Source: Heracleum sosnowskyi
Taxonomy: Eukaryota > Streptophyta > Magnoliopsida > Apiales > Apiaceae
Assembly: GCA_030848705.1 (NCBI GenBank)
Contig: JAUIZM010000016.1
Span: 310,001-374,000, forward strand
DNA: 64,000 nucleotides
Direction of reading: 5' to 3'
A program made the translations under genes and the position numbers. Shown in pieces: positions 31,310 through 44,060 of this stretch. Within the stretch, counting starts at the first letter, position 1. The number at the start of each line of letters is the position of its first letter. The notes under the pieces are model-generated. The model did not search any database. It was not told the DNA's origin and saw only the letters and a program-made list of their open reading frames with translations.

Positions 31310-33675
31310 CACTACAAAAAATTCGGCTAATTTCGACCTTATAAAAACAGTCGAAATTAGCTAATTTCCACCGCATACGGTCGAATTTAGCTAATTTCGA
31401 CCAAAAATAAAAAGGTCGTTTTTAGCTTGGTCGAAATTGCTCAAAGCGGTCGAAATTAGCTTATTTCGACCGTCTATTTTCGGCCATATAAATTCGACCC
31501 ACTAAATTCGATCGAATATTTCAAAATTTTGAAAATTTTAAATTTTGATAAAAATTTCAAAATTTCGTATTTTGGCGCCCTAAGTGATTTAAATTCGACC
31601 CGATATGGTCGAATTTAGTATGCTAAATACGACCGAATATAGTCAAACTTATATATTAAATTCGACCAAATTCGGTCGAATTTAACGAACACCAGTTTTT
31701 TTAAAAAAAAGCAGCAGAATCTGCTGCTCAAGAAATGTATAATTTTTTGGCAACACATTCCTAGTTTTTTTTTGCATATTAAGAAGGTGATTACATAAAA
31801 CAATAATGGATAAAATAATTATTTTTTTATTAAGTTTTAAATTATATAAATCAATAATGTTGAACTAAGAATACAATAATATTTACTCTTTTTGAAACAC
31901 ATTAAAAATGAGATGAACATGCAACTGGCATATTACTACTCGACTAGTACAACCAAAGAAATTAATGGGCCAGCAATTTAACTTGGACTAGGAAATTTAT
32001 TAATGAAACAAGCAGCTAAATGGACAATGCAGACATAACTCGGACAAAAAAAATGAAAGGGGAATGGCCAACATGTGCGCCACACGCGCCAGCTCAGCAC
32101 ACACGCGCCATCACACACAGTTCAAACAGAAATTATAACCAAGCACATATACAGTAGTTTTAAAACGAAAAGCTGAACAACTTTGAGAAAAAAACTACTA
32201 TAAAACATGTCTGAGCCAAGATGGGGTTTCACCGGAAATTTAAAGTAAAATATGTCGGAAAGTTCAAATCTTACCGGAAAATAAGAAAAATGGAAGAATG
32301 GAGTAGTAATATAGAAGAATGTTTGTGAGAGAATATGAATGAATGAAAAATATAAAAGAAAAAGAGATGAGTGTAATTTATTTGATGGCTAGGATGAAAC
32401 ACAATAAGAATGAAATGGATGGTTTAGATTGAATATAAATTAGCAATCCATGTGCTTACTTCTCAGCCACTCAAAGTGTGACACGTGGCATCAAAAATTA
32501 GTTTTATTCTGAATTTTACTAAATTCAACCGATATTGGTTAAAAATAAAACACGGCTAAATTCGACTAATATCGGTTGAATTTAGCTAAATTTGACCGAA
32601 ACTTGAGTTGGTCGAATTTAGCTAAATTCGACCGATATCAGTCGAACTAAAGCTTAAATTCAACAACTAGGGTTTGTGGTCGAATTTAGTGTAGGTGACA
32701 TATATATTTGTTAAAATGTTTAAGATATTAATATTTAAATTAATTATTTTTTTGCACACACTATATTTTTTTTGATAATCTTCACATCCGTACGGTTGGA
32801 TTAATCAAAATAATTTTTAAATAAATAAAAACTCTAACCCTAGCCTAACCCCTAAATCTAAACCCTAAACCCCCCATATTCTACTCAACTATGACGATGT
32901 ACAGAGCTTTGAAGATTTTTTTTTTCTACCAACTATTATTTATTCAAATTTATTTTATTGAATGTAGTATGTCATTAAAATACTTTCATTTTTGTTTTGT
33001 ATTTTTTAACAACAATTAGATATTTTATTTAATTTTTCTAAAAATATCAAAAAATGAAAGTTCAACATTTTCTAATCATATAAAAAAAATTTGTAAAATT
33101 TTTGTACTAACTAAATTTTTTCATCTAGTGAATGGTATCCTTGTATTTTTATTTATTTTTCATGATGGTACAAACATTTATAAAATTAATAACATATTTA
33201 AAAAATTCTGAAAAACATAAATTCAACCGAATTCAGTCACATTTATTAAATTCGACTAAATTCGGTTGAAAATATATTTGAATATTTTGGGGAATTTTGG
33301 GCGGAAAATTTCCCACCTTTTACCAAAATTGAAAAAAAAAATAGGCGGCAAAATGCCAAGCTTAATTTTAAATTCGACCGAATTTGGTCGAATTTAGTTT
33401 TCAAAATTTAATATTTTGGCGGGACTTTTCCCTCCTTTTTTGGGGGGATTTTAGTTTCGACTAGACAAAAAAATCGGTCGAATTTAGTAGTAAATTCGAC
33501 CAATAAAAAAAAGCAGTCGAATTTAGTAGTAAATTCGACCGACCAAATTCGACCATTTTTATTTTCGACCAGAAACGGTCGAATTTAGCCGCAGTCCATA
33601 AATTCGACCACAAACGGTTGAATTTAGCCGCGGTCGAATTTGGGAGGTCGAAATTGCCCATAATTTCTTGTAGTG
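31310..33675. mobile_element. Non-autonomous CACTA (En/Spm) element, 2366 bp
   Basis: The ends are CACTACAAAAAATT and, inverted, CACTACAAGAAATT, with a 3-bp ATT duplication on both sides (31307-31309, 33676-33678). Subterminal zones at both ends hold dozens of copies of AATTCGACC/GGTCGAATT in both orientations, the usual transposase-binding architecture. The interior is AT-rich and without long ORFs, so a helper is needed. At 32827-32868 it contains degenerate plant-telomere-like words (AACCCTAAACC). Confidence 0.92.
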
Positions 33676-33678
33676 ATT

Positions 33679-34097
33679 TAAATTTCATATTCATATTTAT
33701 TTTATGTCATCCATTATTTTTATACACCAGTATCATCTCTGACCACAATCACCGATTACTTCCGTCCACCATTTTCTGTCATCATCACCGTATTCCAACA
33801 TCTCCCAAAAATCATTACAATCGATCAGAAAATAATCACTAATTTCGGTCATAACGTTATACTGTCATCACAACGCAACTAATATCGTCACCTATCCAAT
33901 AAAAAAAATCACCAAATTTTAAGCAATTATATTGCCATTACCATCAGACCTACAACAAAAATCATCACATTCTTACCAAATTACCAAAATCTCGATGCAA
34001 CCGAAATTATCATAAATCAGCATAAAGTCACAAAAAAGCACCGTAATTTAAAAAAAAATCACCATGACGGCTAATTGTGTTAATTATGAGTAGATTA
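33679..34097. other. Spacer with no recognised gene
   Basis: AT-rich sequence with repeated ATCACC/AAATCACC words. I see no ORF or known element here. Confidence 0.5.
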
Positions 34098-34139
34098 GAA
34101 TGATACAGATGAGGTTAGAGGTGGCGACGACAACAGAAT
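34098..34139 (-). repeat. Inverted copy of the 42-bp sequence at 29734-29775
   Basis: Matches the reverse complement of 29734-29775 at 39 of 42 positions, including the core TTGTCGTCGCC. The pair brackets about 4.3 kb that includes the MITE and the CACTA element. It may be the terminal repeats of a larger unnamed transposon, or dispersed gag-linked sequence. Confidence 0.6.
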
Positions 34140-34828
34140 TTTCACCCGTTGAAGGTTGACTTTGCCGGTGGTAGATGTGGGGATATCATCATAGAAACAA
34201 GACTAAAATTCACTTCACATCCCTTAACTTTGGCCCAAACTCAAAGCTATATCACTATTTTGTTAAACTACAGTTTGCATCCCATATGTTTGTTAAACTT
34301 TTCAGTCTGCATCCCTTTGGGTCTTCTCCGTCAAATTATGACGTTATCGTCTCTTTTGAGGAGGGCTTATTATTTTGATGGTCTTGCAATGGTCATATCT
34401 CCTCCTATATAATTCTTATCTCTCTATAACTTTAGGTCATCTATAATCTCATAAAAATATTACATTCAATGGCTTGCAGGTGTAGATGTAACAAATGGGT
34501 AGTTGAACATTATAAATGTAAGAATATTAAAATTGAGAATTTATCGAATATTATAAAGGTTAGAATATTAAAATTTTATATTTAGTTTTATTTATTAGTA
34601 AAAATTTAAAAGATAACTGAGATATTTTCTAATAAAAAATTTAGATTCTTTACTTAATATTAAAGATAACTAATAAATTTTTAAATATCTTTATAATATT
34701 CTTACCTTTATAATATCTCAGTTATCTTTTAAATTTTTACTAATAAATAAAACTAAATATAAAATTTTAATATTCCTACCTTTATAATATTCGATAAATT
34801 CTCAATTTTAATATTCTTACAATGTTCA

Positions 34829-36233
34829 TGTTAGAAAATGGAAAGTTTGAGACATATTTTAAATATGTTCTTGATGGAATTTCCGGAAACTAACAATTGG
34901 AAGTTGTTCCTTGTAATGAGGACTTAAACTTTCATGTTTGGATCTAAGACATTTTCTTAGTGTAATCCATAAATAAATTGAGTTGAAATAGGTTGCTTGA
35001 AATGGGTTATGTGGGTTGGTTATATTAAAATAACTTGTATCCCACATAGCATTGGTAATGAGAGGTTGGTGGGTTTATATAGAAACATGTGCAAGAGTAG
35101 TGTACAACTACTAAGGCATGTGGGTGTGCATGGTGTTAGTATGTGCCTCGCGCGCGCACACACACACGCGCCGCCGCCGCTCGCCTCGCCCCGCCACGTC
35201 ACGTCACGACTCGACTCGACTCGACTCGGGTCGAAGGGCGAATGTCTCGGCGTCTCGCGTACGCGAGGCGACCTGGGCGAAGAATTTTATTACCTATTTA
35301 TTTAATATTATTTATTGATTTAATTTAACAGTATCAGTATTTATTTGTAACAGCTAAACGAACTGGGTCATGATTTATTTTAAATCCTGATGGACCAGTT
35401 CTTTGATCAAATCCTGATGGCCTGGTCAGTACTTGGAGTGAAATCCTGATGACTACTGATCCTGATGGCCTGTGTCAGTATTTGGATCCTGATGGCAGGT
35501 CCAGTCCTGACGAGATCCTGATGGTCGGTCAAGTACTGATGCCACTCCTGACGGACATCGAATCCTGATGGCTTTACTTTAGTACTGATGATGATCAAAT
35601 CCTGATGGACCAGGAAATCCTGACTGAGCTGTAACTGTTATTAAATCCTGATAACTACTGTTATGGTAATTAAATCAGAATATTTAGTATTAAATGCCAT
35701 ATCTTCAGTTACAATATTTTTGGTCTGTTTACGTTTTATTTTGTATTTTTATATAGATACAAAACACAACGTCTGACAGAAGGGAGAATATACGTAACTC
35801 GGAAAACCCTAGCAACTATTATCATCTCTGGTTTTTCTCTCAACACAAACATAATACATAGTTCTTGGGCGAAGTGAGGTGCTGGTCGCTGTTGATCATT
35901 GCCATATCTGTGAGTGGATTGATCTGTGTTGTTTTATCCTGGGAGTGATATTGCTGCAACCCAACACAGCGTAAGTGGGGAAATAATCTCTTCAAGAACA
36001 ATCAAGACTTCTCGAAGGCTTGGCGACTCAGCTGTTTCTTTATCTTTCAGTATTTGTTAAAGCTCCTGAGAGATAAGTGTTCTTTCTTGTCTTGTTATTT
36101 TCAGTCTCTAATTATACTTTTGTTTCGACCTTTGTGTTTGTTTCGTTATTTGGTATTTTGCCTGTTCTTGTTAATACAAAATATATATATAACTGCCCTA
36201 TTGTTGCTGTGTAGTTTGTAATTATACCCAACA
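34829..36233 (+). repeat. 5' LTR of element C
   Basis: TGTTAGAAAATGG to ATACCCAACA, 1405 bp. It contains a GC-rich CG/CCG island (about 35150-35280), an eleven-unit array of ATCCTGATGG-type words (35384-35660), and a TATA-like TATATAGA near 35750. CAGCGTAAGTG near 35970 could be a 5' splice site in the leader. Confidence 0.93.
35384..35660 (+). repeat. ATCCTGATGG motif array in element C U3
   Basis: About eleven units carry AATCCTGATGG, TCCTGACGG or AGTACTGATG, at spacings of 16-35 bp, upstream of the TATA box. The 3' LTR copy (41472-41765) has one additional unit. TCAGTACTTGGAG at 35426-35438 is shared exactly with the U3 of element D (47528-47540). Confidence 0.75.
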
Positions 36234-36279
36234 ATCTTGAAGAGATTAGTTTCTGTGTTATATATTGTTAATTAACAAG

Positions 36280-39200
36280 ATGGTTAACGGAACTGTAACT
36301 CCTGGTGGTGCTATTGCTTCTGGTTCTGGTGTTACTGTACCCACCATTGATTGGACCACGTACCGTTTTCCACAGCCTATTGATTTGTCAGGAATGCCTG
36401 ATAAATTCGGTGGGGGTGTTGGTTTTTCTCGTTGGCAGAAAAAGATGAAACTGTGGCTTACGGTAAAGGGTCTATGGCCGGTGGTGCAGTATGAGAAACC
36501 GGTTATTGATCAGGAAAAGGCTGAAACTCTTAAGGCTTATGCCATATGGGAGGAAAAAGATGGGGTGGCTAGGGCTGCTATACTGGCAGCTTTAGCGAAC
36601 ACTCTATTTGATGTGTATTCATATGACTCCTTCACTGCTAAGCTCTTATGGGAGAAGCTGGACCAGACACACAATACTGACTCGCAAGGGTTGGAAAAGT
36701 ATTCCGTGGCTAGGTTTCTTGATTTTAAACTGGTGGATACAAAGTCCATGACCGAGCAGGCACATGAGTTTGAGATGTTGGTGCATGCTATGAAGGAGTC
36801 CGGAATGGACCTTCCTGAAAAGTTTCAGGTTATGGCTGTGATTGAAAAGCTCCCTAAGTCTTGGGAAGAGTTTGCTCTCTCCCTGAAAAGACAGAAAGGA
36901 GAGATCACTTGGACAAACCTGATGTTGGACATCTCTGTGCAGGAACAGCACAAGTCCAAACAGGGACATGTTATGCCTGCTGAACATGGGGGTTCAAAGG
37001 TGAATGTAGTGACTGTTGGACAGAAAAGAAAGGCTGTCACTAAGAAGGATAACACTAGGCCTAAAAATGACAAGAACAAGGCTAAGAAACCAAAGACAAA
37101 GAAACCTTGTTGGTCTTGTGGACAGGTTGGTCATTGGAGCAAGGACTGTCCTGCAAAGAAAGCAAAGAAAGCTGTTGTGGGAGCACAAGCTAATACTGTG
37201 CTTGCAACCACTGATGGGCCTAAGGTTAACATGGTTGTTGGTGAGGCTGTTGCCTCTGGAACCAATGACGGGTATGTTACCTACAACCCTGTACTTCTTT
37301 CCACTTATCTGTCACATGAATGGTTGATTGATACTGGAGCTAATGTACATATTTGTACTGATATTAGTTTATTTGTATCTTATCAACAGAGTCATGGAGT
37401 GACAGTGACGATGTGGAATTCTAGTGCTACTCAAGTTCTTGGAATAGGAAACGTGGACCTGAAGTTTGCTTCTGGGCGTGTTCTATCCCTCACTAGAGTG
37501 CACCATGTTCCTGATATTCGTAGAAATATTATAAGTGGAAGTTGTTTAGTTAAAAATGGTTTTGAACTTTCTTTGAAATGTAATAAAGTAGTTATTACAC
37601 ATACTGGTACATTCTTTGGCAAAGGTTATTTGTCTGATGGTTTATTTTTGATAAATGTTGAGCCTGTTTTGGGCAGTTTTATTAATGATAGTGTTGCACC
37701 TTCTGTTAATTGTGTTGAATCATCCGATTTATGGCATGCTAGACTTGGTCATTTAAATTTTGGTGCTCTAAAGAATATGATGAACTTAGAGTTGATTCCA
37801 AAATATGCTATTGAAAAGAAATCTAAATGTCAAGTATGTGTGACTGCTAAACAAACTAGGAAACCCTTTCATAATGTTGTTAGGGATTCAGGAGTATTGG
37901 ATTTAGTACACACTGATATATGTGAATTTGGTGGCATGTTGACTAAGGATAATAAACGATATTTTATTACCTTTATAGATGATTGTAGTAGATACTGTTA
38001 TGTTTATTTACTTAGACATAAGGATGAAGCACTAGAAAAATTCATTATGTTCAAAACTGAAGCTGAAACACAAACTGGTAAAGTACTTAAACGTTTGAGA
38101 TCTGATAGAGGTGGTGAGTATACTAGTACCTTGTTTAATGAATTTTGCGCAAGCAATGGTATAATTCATGAGGTGACTCCACCATACACACCTGAGTCTA
38201 ATGGGGTGGCTGAACGAAAGAACAGAACTTTTAAAGATATGATTAACAGCATGCTTATTAATTATGGGTTGCCTAAGTACATGTGGGGAGAAGCTTTGAA
38301 TACGGCTTGCCATATTCTGAATAGAGTTCCTCTGAAACATATGGACAAGACACCTTATGAATTATGGAAAAGTAGAAAGACAAGTTTAAAGTATCTTCGT
38401 GTGTGGGGGTGCCTTGCAAAGGTGCTTGTCCCTGAACACGAGAGAAAGAAACTAGGTCCGAAAACTGTTGATTGCATATTTCTGGGCTATATTGAAACCA
38501 CTACGGCTATGAGATTTTTAGTGTTAAAATCTGACATAGACGGTATAGTGGCTAACACTATAGTTGAATTTCGTGATGCAACATTCTTTGAGGATGTGTT
38601 CCCTATGAAGACTGGTATACCTCATGATATTTCTAATGATGATCCTACTCACACATCGAGTTCTATTCCTGATCATGTGGAAAAGATGACAAATGTGGGG
38701 GCAGATCCTGACAGTAGTTCTACTCCTGACGAAGTAGATGAACCTAGAAGGAGTAAGCGTGCAAAGGCAGTCAAGGACTTTGGAAGTGATTTTGTCACTT
38801 ACAATGTCAAGGATGAGCCTTTAACTTTCCGACAGGCCATGGATTCTTCGGAGTCAAGGCACTGGAAGGGTGCTGTAAAGAGTGAGATCGACTCTATTGT
38901 TTCTAACGGAACATGGGAGTTGGTTGAACTACCTCCTGGGTGTACTACTATAGGATGTAAATGGATCTTCAAAAGGAAGATGAATCCTGATGGCTCAATA
39001 GATAAGTATAAGGCTAGGCTGGTGGCTAAGGGCTTTAGGCAAAAGGAAGGCATTGATTACTTTGACACATACTCTCCTGTTGCAAGGATGACAACAATCC
39101 GAATGCTTATAGCATTGGCTTCTGTACATGGTCTTATCATCCATCAAATGGATGTAAAGACAGCTTTTCTTCATGGTGATCTTGAAGAAGAGATTTATAT

Positions 39201-40396
39201 GGATCAACCTGAGGGATTTGTTGCTTCTGGAAACGAGAGGAAAGTATGTAAGTTAATCAAGTCTATATATGGCTTAAAACAAGCTCCTAGAGACTGGCAT
39301 AAAAAGTTTGACGACACTGTTTTAGAATCAGAATTTGTAGTTAATGAAAGTGACAAGTGTGTCTACTATATGGTTAAAGGAAATGAATGTATTATCGTGT
39401 GCCTATATGTGGATGATATATTATTGTTTGGAACCAATATTGAGATTATTAACGAGACAAAAAGTTTCTTGAAAAGGCACTTTGAAATGAAGGATATGGG
39501 CGAGGCTAGTGTGATTCTTGGGGTCAAGTTGACACAGTCAACTGATGGAATAACCTTGTCACAATCTCATTATATAGAGAAATCTATACTTGAGAAGTAT
39601 GGTTATTCAAATTGTAGAATCGCTAGTACACCGTACGATCCTAAAGTTGCCCTAGTCAAGAATAGTTCGGGAATTCCTTATGTCTCAGTTAAGGTATTCT
39701 CAGATTATTGGGAGTTTGCAATATCTAGCTAATGTGACTAGACCATATATTTCTTATTCTGTGTCTAAGTTAGCTAGATATACAAGTTGTCCGAACAAGA
39801 CTCATTGGGAGGCACTAGATAGAGTTCTTAGATATCTTAAGGGAACTATTTCCCTTGGTTTGCATTATCGGAGATTCCCTGGAGTACTCGAGGGATATAG
39901 TGATGCAAGTTGGATAGCTAAGAAATCTGGTACCAATGGAGTGACTGGATATTTGTTTACCCTAGCAGGTGGAGAAATATCCTGGAAGTCTGCTAGACAG
40001 ACTTTGATAACTTGGTCTACTTTTGAGGCTGAGTTGTGTGCACTAGATGCCACGGGGACGGAGGCTGAATGGTTGCATGGACTTATGTCAGTGTTACTTG
40101 TAGTAAGAAGACCGCTTCCAGCCATTGCTGTTCATTGTGATAGCCGTACAACTATCGACAAGATGTGTAGTGAAAAGTATAATGCTAAAACAAAGAGACA
40201 CATCCAAGTTAGACTTAAGTCTATAAGGGGTCTTGTGTCTGAAAGGATTAATGCTGTAGAGTTCATTGGAACTCAGGATAATATAGCTGATCCTTTGACT
40301 AAAGGACTTGAGCATGCAGTAGTCCTTAAGTCTAGGTTGGGGATGGGACTGATAGCCCATAATGATTCATCAGTAGCAGGAACCCAATACACCTGA
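36280..40396 (+). pseudogene. gag-pol: Element C gag-pol polyprotein, single frameshift
   Basis: Starts at the ATG 36280 (MVNGTVTPGG); a TTG upstream is also in frame but the ATG is preferred. Domains: gag with FSRWQKKMKLWL near residue 50 and a CCHC knuckle CWSCGQVGHWSKDC at 277-290; protease DTGA at 351; integrase with HARLGHLNF and the triad D546, D609, E645; RT with MDVKTAFLHG and YVDD at 1043-1046. Near 39676 the frame shifts by +1 inside the end of RT (before SQLRYSQIIGSLQYL), and the continuation 39680-40396 encodes RNase H (GYSDASW, TFEAELCAL, HCDSRTT) to the end TKGL. The single lesion would prevent a full polyprotein. Confidence 0.93.
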
Positions 40397-40916
40397 GAGG
40401 AGATCCCTTGAAGTGTATTCAATGTGGTAATAACAAGCTGTGAGGGTGAGTTGGTAGTACCTTTACTATATTCCTTGATACTTGCGTATCTGTGTCTATC
40501 CCCTGTAAACCTTAAAAGGTACTGTTACTGCCAGTATAGCAAGAGTTAGTTTGAACTCTGAATGGGGTCAAGTCATTTGACGAGATGATCGCAGTACATC
40601 TCTGTAGATGCCCAGCTAAGCGAATGTAATTGTGTGGTCGCAATTAGAGGAAAGGGTTATTCCTTGAAGCATTCGACGAACAGGATCGAGACAAGACCAT
40701 TAACGTCTCAAAGCCGTAGATCAGCACCATAGCCTTTGATTTGTCGTCGTCTATGGAGTGTGGTTACACCAAACGGATAAAGATTCAAGGTGAAACATTC
40801 CATCTAGATCCGGTAGCCATCGAAGTAGAGGACTTAGGAGGGTTCAAACCCGGAAGGGTACCGACTCTGAACAACAAGTCATGATAAGGACCGATATGTA
40901 AGCATTTCTGTATGGA

Positions 40917-40928
40917 TTTGTGGGGGAT
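40917..40928 (+). other. Polypurine tract of element C
   Basis: TTTGTGGGGGAT immediately precedes the 3' LTR (TGTTAGAAAATGG at 40929). Confidence 0.75.
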
Positions 40929-42344
40929 TGTTAGAAAATGGAAAGTTTGAGACATATTTTAAATATGTTCTTGATCGAATTTCCGGAAACTAACAATTGG
41001 AAGTTGTTCCTTGTAATGAGGACTTAAACTTTCATGTTTGGATCTAAGACATTTTCTTAGTGTAATCCATAAATAAATTGAGTTGAAATAGGTTGCTTGA
41101 AATGGGTTATGTGGGTTGGTTATATTAAAATAACTTGTATCCCACATAGCATTGGTAATGAGAGGTTGGTGGGTTTATATAGAAACATGTGCAAGAGTAG
41201 TGTACAACTACTAAGGCATGTGGATGTGCATGGTGTTAGTATGTGCCTCGCGCACACACACACACACGCGCGCGCCGCCGCCGCTCGCCACGTCACGTCA
41301 CGACTTGACTCGGGTCGAAGGGCGATTTGAGCGAATGTCTCGGCGTCTCGCGTACGCGAGGCGACCTGGGTGAAGAATTTTATTACCTATTTATTTAATA
41401 TTATTTATTGATTTAATTTAACAGTATCAGTATTTATTTGTAACAGCTAAACGAACTGGGTCAGGATTTATTTTAAATCCTGATGGACCAGTTCTTGGAT
41501 CAAATCCTGATGGCCTGGTCAGTACTTGGAGTGAAATCCTGATGACTACTGATCCTGATGGCCTGTGTCAGTATTTGGATCCTGATGGAGTTAAATCCTG
41601 ATGGCAGGTCCAGTCCTGACGAGATCCTGATGGTCGGTCAAGTACTGATGCCACTCCTGACGGACATCAAATCCTGATGGCTTTACTTTTGTACTGATGA
41701 TGATCAAATCCTGATGGACCAGGAAATCCTGACTGAGCTGTAACTGTTATTAAATTCTGATAACTACTGTTATGGTAATTAAATCAGAATATTTATTATT
41801 AAATGTCATATCTTCAGTTACAATATTTTTGGTTTGTTTACGTTTTATTTTGTATTTTTATATAGATACAAAACACAACGTCTGACAGAAGGGAGAATAT
41901 ACGTAACTCGGAAAACCCGAGCAACTATTATCTTCTCTGGTTTTTCTCTCAACACAAACATAATACATAGTTCTTGGGCGAAGTGAGGTGCTGGTCGCTG
42001 TTGATCATTGCCATATCTGTGAGTGGATTGATCTGTGTTGTTTTATCCTGGGAGTGATATTACTGCAACCCAACACAGCGTAAGTGGGGCAATAATCTCT
42101 TCAAGAACAATCAAGACTTCTCGAAGGCTTGGCGACTCAGCTGTTTCTTTATCTTTCAGTATTTGTTAAAGCTCCTGAGAGATAAGTGTTCTTTCTTGTC
42201 TTGTTATTTTCAGTCTCTGATTATACTTTTGTTTCGACCTTTGTGTTTGTTTCGTTATTTGGTATTTTGCATGTTCTTGTTAATACAAAATATATATATA
42301 TAACTGCCCTATTGTTGCTGTGTAGTTTGTAATTATACCCAACA
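40929..42344 (+). repeat. 3' LTR of element C
   Basis: 1416 bp. Relative to the 5' LTR it shows single-base changes, length differences in the CG island, and one extra ATCCTGATGG unit. The GTTCA duplication follows. Confidence 0.94.
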
Positions 42345-42661
42345 GTTCAACTGCCCATTTGTTACATCTACACCTGCAAGCCATTGAATGTAATATTTTT
42401 ATGAGATTATAGATGATCTAAAGTTACAGCGAGGTGAGCATTATATAGGAGGAGATATGACCATTGCAAGACCATCAAAATAATAAGCCCTCCTCAAAAG
42501 AGACGATACCGTCACAATTTGACGGAGAAGACCCAAAGGGATGCAGACTGAAATGCTTAACAAACATATGGGATGCAAACTGCAGTTTAATAAAGTACTG
42601 ATATAACTTTGAGTTTGGGCCAAAGTTAAGGGATCTGAAGTGAATTTTAGTCTAGAAACAA

Positions 42662-43621
42662 CAATGTGGAAGAACAGTGGAGAAGAACGACAACAATGTG
42701 GTAAATTAAGAAGAACAGATTTGATTGGACAGTTGAGAGATGAGGATGGAGAGGTAGGGAGAGAGAGGTATATGAAATATTAAATTATTAAAAAATAAAT
42801 ATAATTAATAATTATATTTAAATATGTAGTTATAGAAAATTGAACTTAAAATTAGATCAAATTCTGTAATAATTAATATTATTGAGAATCGAATCCAAAT
42901 ATAAATAAAGAGGTAAAACTATATAAATAAATCTTCTATAAATATGGAATTCAAATCCGTAATTACAGTAAAAGTAATTAATTTAGTTATATAATGAAAA
43001 CTAAAATTTGATATTTTGATAATTTAATATTATTTTATTTCATCAAAAAATAATTTCCTTATTATTAGAAAATATAAATTTGTCCTGTCTTTTTCGAAAA
43101 AAAAGGGTTTTGGACCTACACTCGCTCATAATTGGATTGCTATTTTTGAACACCAAGAACGAAAATTTAGATGAAATGTCTTTCTCTACCTTTATTCAGA
43201 AAATGTAAATAATTGGGCCCTAAATGGCAAAAGTCAAAAATAAGGTCCTAAAATGTCATTTAAAAAGTAGATGGTTCGCTTTTAAAAATAAGGTCCTAAA
43301 ATGACATGGTTCGTTTTGCTGAATACTAAAAAGTAGATGCCTTTAGCTCAGGAGTGGAGCCATTCAGTTTTGATTTATATAAGTAATAAAATTATGATCA
43401 GGACATCACATGCATGTGCTAATTTCAGTGGTTAAAGTTGTGGTCCTTGTGGATCCCGTCATGTGTCCCTTTTGATCGACTTGTTATTTAAGTACAATAA
43501 AATACAATGATTGGTCATGGACGAATAGAAAATTTTGGTACATTCTACTAGTAAATTTTTAAATAAAAAATAATACATTTGTGTGCTTAAACTATAAAAC
43601 TTTTATAATATTTGTATTAAA
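42662..43621. other. Spacer without recognised gene
   Basis: AT-rich intergenic sequence. The only structure I see is a direct repeat of AAAATAAGGTCCTAAAATG at about 43236 and 43284 with related flanks. No ORF of note. Confidence 0.5.
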
Positions 43622-43661
43622 CTAGTTGAAAAAGTTCAAAAAGCCGCGCTTCGCAGTGACG
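43622..43661 (-). mobile_element. Possible degenerate Helitron 3' end
   Basis: Read on the minus strand, a GC-rich imperfect hairpin (GCGAAGCGCGG) is followed by an AT-rich stretch and CTAG, then T. This is the layout of a Helitron 3' terminus, but the stem is short and imperfect. If correct, the element extends to higher coordinates and may include the gene at 44194-47041. Confidence 0.4.
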
Positions 43662-43779
43662 TCATAATTTGTTTTTAAAACTCCATCAATTAAATTACAA
43701 AAATTACTCGGTACTCTCTAATAAGCCGTTCTCCCGTGAAACACTTTTCCTATTTAATATCAATATCTCGAATTTAATA

Positions 43780-44060
43780 TATTGAATACTTGTGTTATAT
43801 ATTAATTTTCATATCAACATACTCATCTTCGTTATATATTAACTTTTATATTAACATACTCATTTCTAATGAACCACTTTTTCATTGAAAAACACATATA
43901 TAAATTCACAATCCTATTTTACTTCCAATATAACTTTTAACTATATGTTTTTCCTATAATTCGAACTTTTCTCCTTTATAAATTCGCACACTTATTCTAC
44001 TTCGGATAGAACTTTTAATTATATCTACAAACACCTTTTTTTTTTGTTAATCGTTTTTAT
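43780..44060. repeat. Degenerate ~60-70-bp repeats, left flank of gene
   Basis: Recurring words ATAAATTCG(A/C)AC, CTATTCTACTTC and ATAGAACTTTTAATTATAT in order. The same unit recurs at 47183-47421 and begins again after 63144, so the gene lies within this repeat family. Confidence 0.6.

Larger units (their letters stand above)
34829..42344 (+). mobile_element. Copia element C, full-length, one frameshift
   Basis: 7516 bp with LTRs of 1405 and 1416 bp and an exact GTTCA duplication (34824-34828, 42345-42349), inserted in the palindromic element. It encodes one gag-pol ORF broken by a +1 shift near 39676, and no third ORF. The pol is clearly different from the SIRE-type elements. The sequence after the 5' LTR (ATCTTGAAGAG) does not match the initiator Met-tRNA site, so the primer is unclear. 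The LTRs differ by several substitutions and short indels, so it is older than B. Confidence 0.95.
34201..42652. mobile_element. 931-bp palindromic Mutator-type element, split by element C
   Basis: The terminal repeat starts GACTAAAATTCACTTCA at 34201 and appears inverted ending at 42652. The perfect 9-bp direct repeat TAGAAACAA flanks it (34192-34200 and 42653-42661). Without the 7521 bp of element C and one GTTCA copy it is 931 bp long. Nearly all of it is an inverted repeat: the arm 34201 to about 34624 pairs with about 34707-34828 plus 42350-42652, leaving a central loop of roughly 80 bp. The duplication length and long arms point to a foldback Mutator-like element. It has no coding capacity. 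Confidence 0.85.

Noticed and set aside
31310..33675. Repeated AATTCGACC words as a possible CRISPR-like array
   Set aside because: Spacing is irregular, both orientations occur, and the ends and ATT duplication define a CACTA element with subterminal repeats.
35143..35328. Three overlapping short frames through the CG island of element C LTR
   Set aside because: All three frames are open because of the CG/CA composition; no conservation in the 3' LTR copy, where length changes shift them.
36241..36262. Initiator Met-tRNA primer site after the 5' LTR of element C
   Set aside because: The sequence after the LTR (ATCTTGAAGAGATTAG) does not match TGGTATCAGAGC, so I did not annotate a primer site.
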